A DNA stretch of 64,000 bases from Gyromitra esculenta (taxonomy: Eukaryota; Ascomycota; Pezizomycetes; Pezizales; Discinaceae), in contig JBCAML010000007.1 of NCBI GenBank assembly GCA_038503075.1, positions 1,426,001 to 1,490,000 on the forward strand. Direction: 5' to 3'. Positions 60,402 through 64,000 of this stretch are shown piece after piece (positions within the stretch are counted from its first letter, which is position 1; every line of letters begins with the position of its first letter). The notes below the pieces were generated by a model. That model made no database searches, was not told where the DNA came from, and saw nothing but the letters and a program-made list of their open reading frames with translations. The position numbers were made by a program, and so were the translations under genes.

Positions 60402-60523
60402 CGTACGATGGTCATTAGGGTTTTGTTCGCGCTATAGTTTCTGTTGCATGCGATATTCTTGTATACTACCCATTTAAACAACGAAACTACGATTTAACAA
60501 AAAAAAAAAACCGTACGATAGTC
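60402..60523 (+). mobile_element. 5'-truncated LINE tail with poly(A) and target duplication
   Basis: 60414-60511 aligns with the end of the LINE at 5812-17080: GGTTTTGTTC, GATATTCTTGTA and GATTTAAC followed by A12 occur in the same order with scattered substitutions. The flanks CGTACGATGGTC (60402-60413) and CGTACGATAGTC (60512-60523) are a 12-bp duplication with one mismatch. This is a severely truncated, older insertion of the same family. Confidence 0.85.
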
Positions 60524-61527
60524 GCTAACGAGAAATGCGTTTGTTTGCGCTCGGTAAGGGAATCTCATTACGTATACAAGAGTATTAGCATGGGCTACAA
60601 GCACATATCGCATCTTGAGATAGTCCTTCCACTTTTTTTTCCGGTTTTAATCATTGATCATGATTGTAACCAGCACTTAAGCTATGACAGTACATAAACA
60701 GCACATCCGCAATTCTCCCCTTCCATGTCCCATCTTCTTAGCCACGTGGTTCCTTCAACTAAACGCCTATGACTTTCCCAACTTTAACACCACCGCAAAA
60801 GTAAAAGAACCAAATCTTCAATCACGAACCGCATTTCGAACCACAATGCTGGGTGTCCACTTTCTCTACACAAAGCGGTAAACTCAAACAATTTATCACT
60901 CCTTGTCAACTTTCTTTTTTTTTTCTTTCCCTTCCCTTACTTCCTGCTCAAGCATCAACCATTCTCTTCCCAGTTTCTCATCTTCTACAACATCCCCCTG
61001 CCCTATCTAAACAGCTCAACTCCACTGCAAACCTCATAAATGAACGACGTTTTATCCGATCATCTAACTCCTCTTCTCCCGTATACTTCCGGTGATCGTC
61101 CCCCCCCCCATCAATTTATACTACAAGAAATAACTTTCTACTACTAGATATAAGGCGCTGTAATGATTAACGGAAGAATAACGAAAAATGTCAACTACAT
61201 ATATACCAAGTTACAGAAATACGACCCGCGCAGCTGCATAAAAAAATATACGTTACATTATCAATTTCGATCATTACAAGCCCCTATACCTCGGGCCCCA
61301 GGCCAACCGTCGCCCCACGTGCGTTGACATCCGCTGATCATGAGCACGAGCGAGCACGTATACATATAGTTCTAGACTTTACCTTAATCCGGCCACGACT
61401 TTGTTAAGTAAAAAAAAAATCCCCCAAAACAAAGCCTATACATGAGCAAAGCCACGTGTACCGCGTACCTCCAAAGATAATTAGTCTATAAAAATACTCT
61501 ACCTCATAACTCTATATACAGCGGAAG
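60524..61527. other. Intergenic, no supported gene
   Basis: Pyrimidine-rich tracts (T and C runs near 60900-61090) and short ORFs only. No splice-supported gene is evident. Confidence 0.5.
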
Positions 61528-62130
61528 TAAATGCATCAGTAAATGCATCATTTTCTCCTCCAAAAATTTGCGTGGGTAAAGCATCAGTAAATGGATCAGT
61601 AAGTGAATCAAAAATATTATGCAAGTAAGATATCCAAAGGCATCAAAAACTGCTTGGGGAAAGGCATCTAGAAAGTCGTAGTTAGGGAAACCGAAGGCCT
61701 TTCACTCCCTTTCCGCTCCCCTTTATATGCCTCTCACATCCATAAAATAGGAGGGAGATGACTCTCCAAAAAAAGGAATCTCTAGGAGTTGAACACAGTG
61801 CCTTCAGCTTCCATGGGCTAGTTCTCGCTCCCTAAAGAGGACTCTACCTCCTACACTACCGCTTTCTATACAGACTATCTGAGACACCACCATATAAGCG
61901 AATTTATATGGTATTTTGTTTGTGAAAGGTATGAAGAAAGACATCGGGAAATGTGTATTTGGTTAAAGCATCGGGAAATGTATATGGATAAAATATCAGG
62001 AAATGTGTATTTGAGAAGGGCATTGGAGAATGTGATGGTAAGTGAATCAAAAAAAAGTATTAGGTAAGTTGTACTTGAGAGAGACACCAGGAAAGGCATC
62101 AACTAATACGTAATTAGATCTAGAAAATGC
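61528..62130. repeat. Degenerate minisatellite region
   Basis: GCATCAGTAAATG-type units recur at 61528-61610. From about 61940 to 62060 imperfect units of about 26-28 bp follow, each with a core such as ATCGGGAAATGTGTAT. Between them, 61760-61870 is a different segment that on the minus strand has A-box- and B-box-like sequences and a T run. Confidence 0.6.
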
Positions 62131-64000
62131 ATCAAATAGTACATTTACTACACTCGTCACCCCCAATACACATTTATTTACACGTTTCCTCACTTATTTT
62201 GTATGGTAATGTGTAAATTGACTCATTAGCCAGTGCTGTAGAGTAAACCCTTTGGAGAGTTATTCTATCACCAGATGTAAATTTTGCACCACGAGAAACT
62301 TTCTAATCGCACACGAATTCAAAATAGGCAAAACCAAAGCTGAAGCCCGAGATTGTACATGCTTTCTACTCTATGCGTCACTCAGGATCTATAAAAATTT
62401 TCCCTCGGTATTTGGTATTTGCATCACAAGTATCACTCGATAGTTCGACCATGAAGTTTTAGCGTTGCTCTATCTTAGTGAATACGAACGATCGCTATAG
62501 CACGTATCAATGAACAAAGCGGGTGATATTTCTAGGTATGTAAGCAGTATGTAAACCTCGATTCAGATTTGAATATCAAACACCAGTCTTCAAAAGCCAC
62601 CCAGAGTAGCCTGCGGCACGGACACCCCAACATCTACTTGCCTTCCGGGAGACAAGTACTCACAAGCAGATCCACAGCTTATATTGCGACTAAACACATT
62701 CGAAATTACTGACTGCACGCACCAAAGCAAACACCAATTCTACGCTTTGGCCCTTTCATGGGACTCACTTTTGTCCGTCGGGGACGACGATCAAGGGGGG
62801 CTCGGATATGAGAACCGGAGAAACAGAACAAAGCGAACTACCTTATTTTTCACCCGGTCCAACTTACCTGCCTGGTTTCCATACTGAGATAGCCGTACGG
62901 AAGTCGAGTTGAATTATATCGGATGTAGGAGAAAACCCACTAACTCCCGAATCCCCGAATCCCCGAATCCCCGATGCTCATTGATATGTCCCTCCTCGCC
63001 TCGTCGAATTTACGGTCGAGCCTTACGTTATCCATCAAAGATCAAAACGCGAAACGAGTTAGGTTCGCGTTATATCAGTTCATGAGATCATCGTGTTTTG
63101 CAACCCCCTGGGTTCAAGTTGAATAGGGCACGAGATGAGGCCTTCGGAAATGGTTTCTGGGAGCTTGGCGATCAAGTCAGGTGATTTCTGATCAGGCCGA
63201 GGCTGGCTTCGGGTTTTGGAGGAGGGAGGAGCCGTTCGTCCAAGGCTTGAAAGTATGTACTCTACATGTAGGTATCAGATCGGGTTGATGTCCTTTGTTG
63301 CTAGTGTCACGTCTCGGATGCTTTGAAACTGACGATTGAGTCTAAGCCCCCCTGACTTCTTGTTTCTAACGGAATGGCCCCTCCGTCTATCTAGCACAGC
63401 GAAAAAGGTACCATCCCCAAGACAGCCGTCCCATGACGTAGGATACACCGGAAACTCCCGGGTGTCCTCTCAATGTGAAATGAGTGAGACTGCATGATCC
63501 AGAAGGGATTTGGGCCCAAGCCTCGTATCACTGACTAAGCCCTGCTCCACAGAGGCTATTATTAGACGGCGGACAAGAGTGGCCGGGTAGGGCAGACATG
63601 CCATTCCCAATTTCATTTGTTTTTACGCACGGGCTTATCGAGATTGACTGTGGTTCTGAAATTGCAGCAGTGGAAATTGTTTTTCGCGGGCTGTGATATC
63701 ATTCCCCGCCTGCTTTGAGAGTGGCGCTGGCTCGTTGGCGTGTTGGCGAGACCCTCGGCTACCTGATCCGCAAACAGGACAGGGAGAAAGAGGAGGGGAG
63801 AAGCGGGGAAATGGCGTCGCTACCTGCGCATCCATGATCCATCCTGCATGCGCGCAGTGCACGTTGCAGCGCAGCGCAGTGCAGTGCAGTGCAGTGCGGG
63901 GGGACTGTGGAGCACGGTGCTTGGCACGGCCAAGCCCAGGATCTGCAGCTGCAGCACGCAGCGGAACCAAAGCCGGAAGGATCATGTCACCTCACTCACC
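62131..64000. other. Intergenic to window end, with small tandem repeats
   Basis: No gene is supported. CCCCGAATC-type repeats lie at about 62944-62972 and GCAGT/GCAGC pentamers at about 63868-63898. A 116-codon minus ORF (63635-63985) reads through this GC-rich repeat and has no recognised motif. A promoter-like GC-rich zone for a gene beyond the window is possible. Confidence 0.45.

Noticed and set aside
63635..63985. 116-codon minus ORF at the window end
   Set aside because: It reads through a GCAGT/GCAGC repeat, giving repeated Cys/Ala/His codons; no recognisable protein.
1..64000. CRISPR arrays, bacterial operons, secondary-metabolite gene cluster
   Set aside because: No regularly spaced identical repeats with unique spacers, genes are intron-rich and monocistronic, and no PKS, NRPS or terpene synthase is present.

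Overview
The window looks like nuclear DNA of a filamentous ascomycete (Pezizomycotina), most likely a plant-associated or plant-degrading species. Protein genes are split by many short introns (about 45-110 nt, GT/AG, one GC/AG). The families are typical of such fungi: fused betaine-lipid synthase, KRE2-type mannosyltransferase, AA9 lytic polysaccharide monooxygenase with a CBM1 domain, GH28 polygalacturonase, M14 carboxypeptidase, and Tad-type LINE and chromodomain Ty3/gypsy retrotransposons. I cannot name the species. I saw no viral, bacterial-operon or CRISPR features.

Layout. 1-1.8 kb holds inverted-repeat sequences. 1.8-4.65 kb is a complete seven-exon betaine lipid synthase (BTA1). 5.2-5.6 kb may hold a very small membrane protein. 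5.8-17.1 kb is one nested retrotransposon block: a full-length Tad-like LINE with a 17-bp target-site duplication and poly(A) tail, interrupted inside ORF2 by a decayed 5976-bp Ty3/gypsy chromovirus with its own 5-bp duplication. 17.9-20.5 kb (minus) is a BRCT/PARP protein. 22.0-23.5 kb (minus) is a GT15 mannosyltransferase. 24.5-29.4 kb is gene-poor. 29.5-31.0 kb is a secreted metallocarboxypeptidase, and 33.0-33.35 kb (minus) a small secreted cysteine-rich protein. 35.7-37.1 kb is an SRA/YDG-domain protein, 39.0-40.7 kb an exopolygalacturonase-like GH28, 41.3-43.5 kb (minus) a long disordered single-pass membrane protein, and 46.0-47.8 kb a kelch-type membrane protein. 48.9-51.3 kb is a myo-inositol/sugar MFS transporter and 52.3-53.4 kb a 3-dehydroshikimate-dehydratase-like TIM-barrel enzyme. 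55.8-57.1 kb is an AA9 LPMO with CBM1 and 59.2-59.7 kb a small secreted protein with two CBM52-like cysteine modules. 59.7-64 kb has no gene I can support, but carries a 98-bp truncated second copy of the LINE tail and several minisatellites.

How the genes fit together. Several secreted proteins (AA9, GH28, M14 peptidase, CBM52-like protein, cysteine-rich protein) fit extracellular breakdown of plant polymers and host contact. The adjacent transporter and dehydratase-like enzyme could act together on cyclic polyols or quinate-type compounds, but this is inference. No biosynthetic gene cluster is evident.

The most unusual signal is in the nested retrotransposons. The LINE reads as two uninterrupted ORFs once the gypsy element and one duplication copy are discounted. 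Yet the younger gypsy element has LTRs differing at about two dozen positions plus several indels, and many frameshifts. That age contradiction deserves checking. Exon coordinates were derived by hand from splice consensus and reading-frame continuity.
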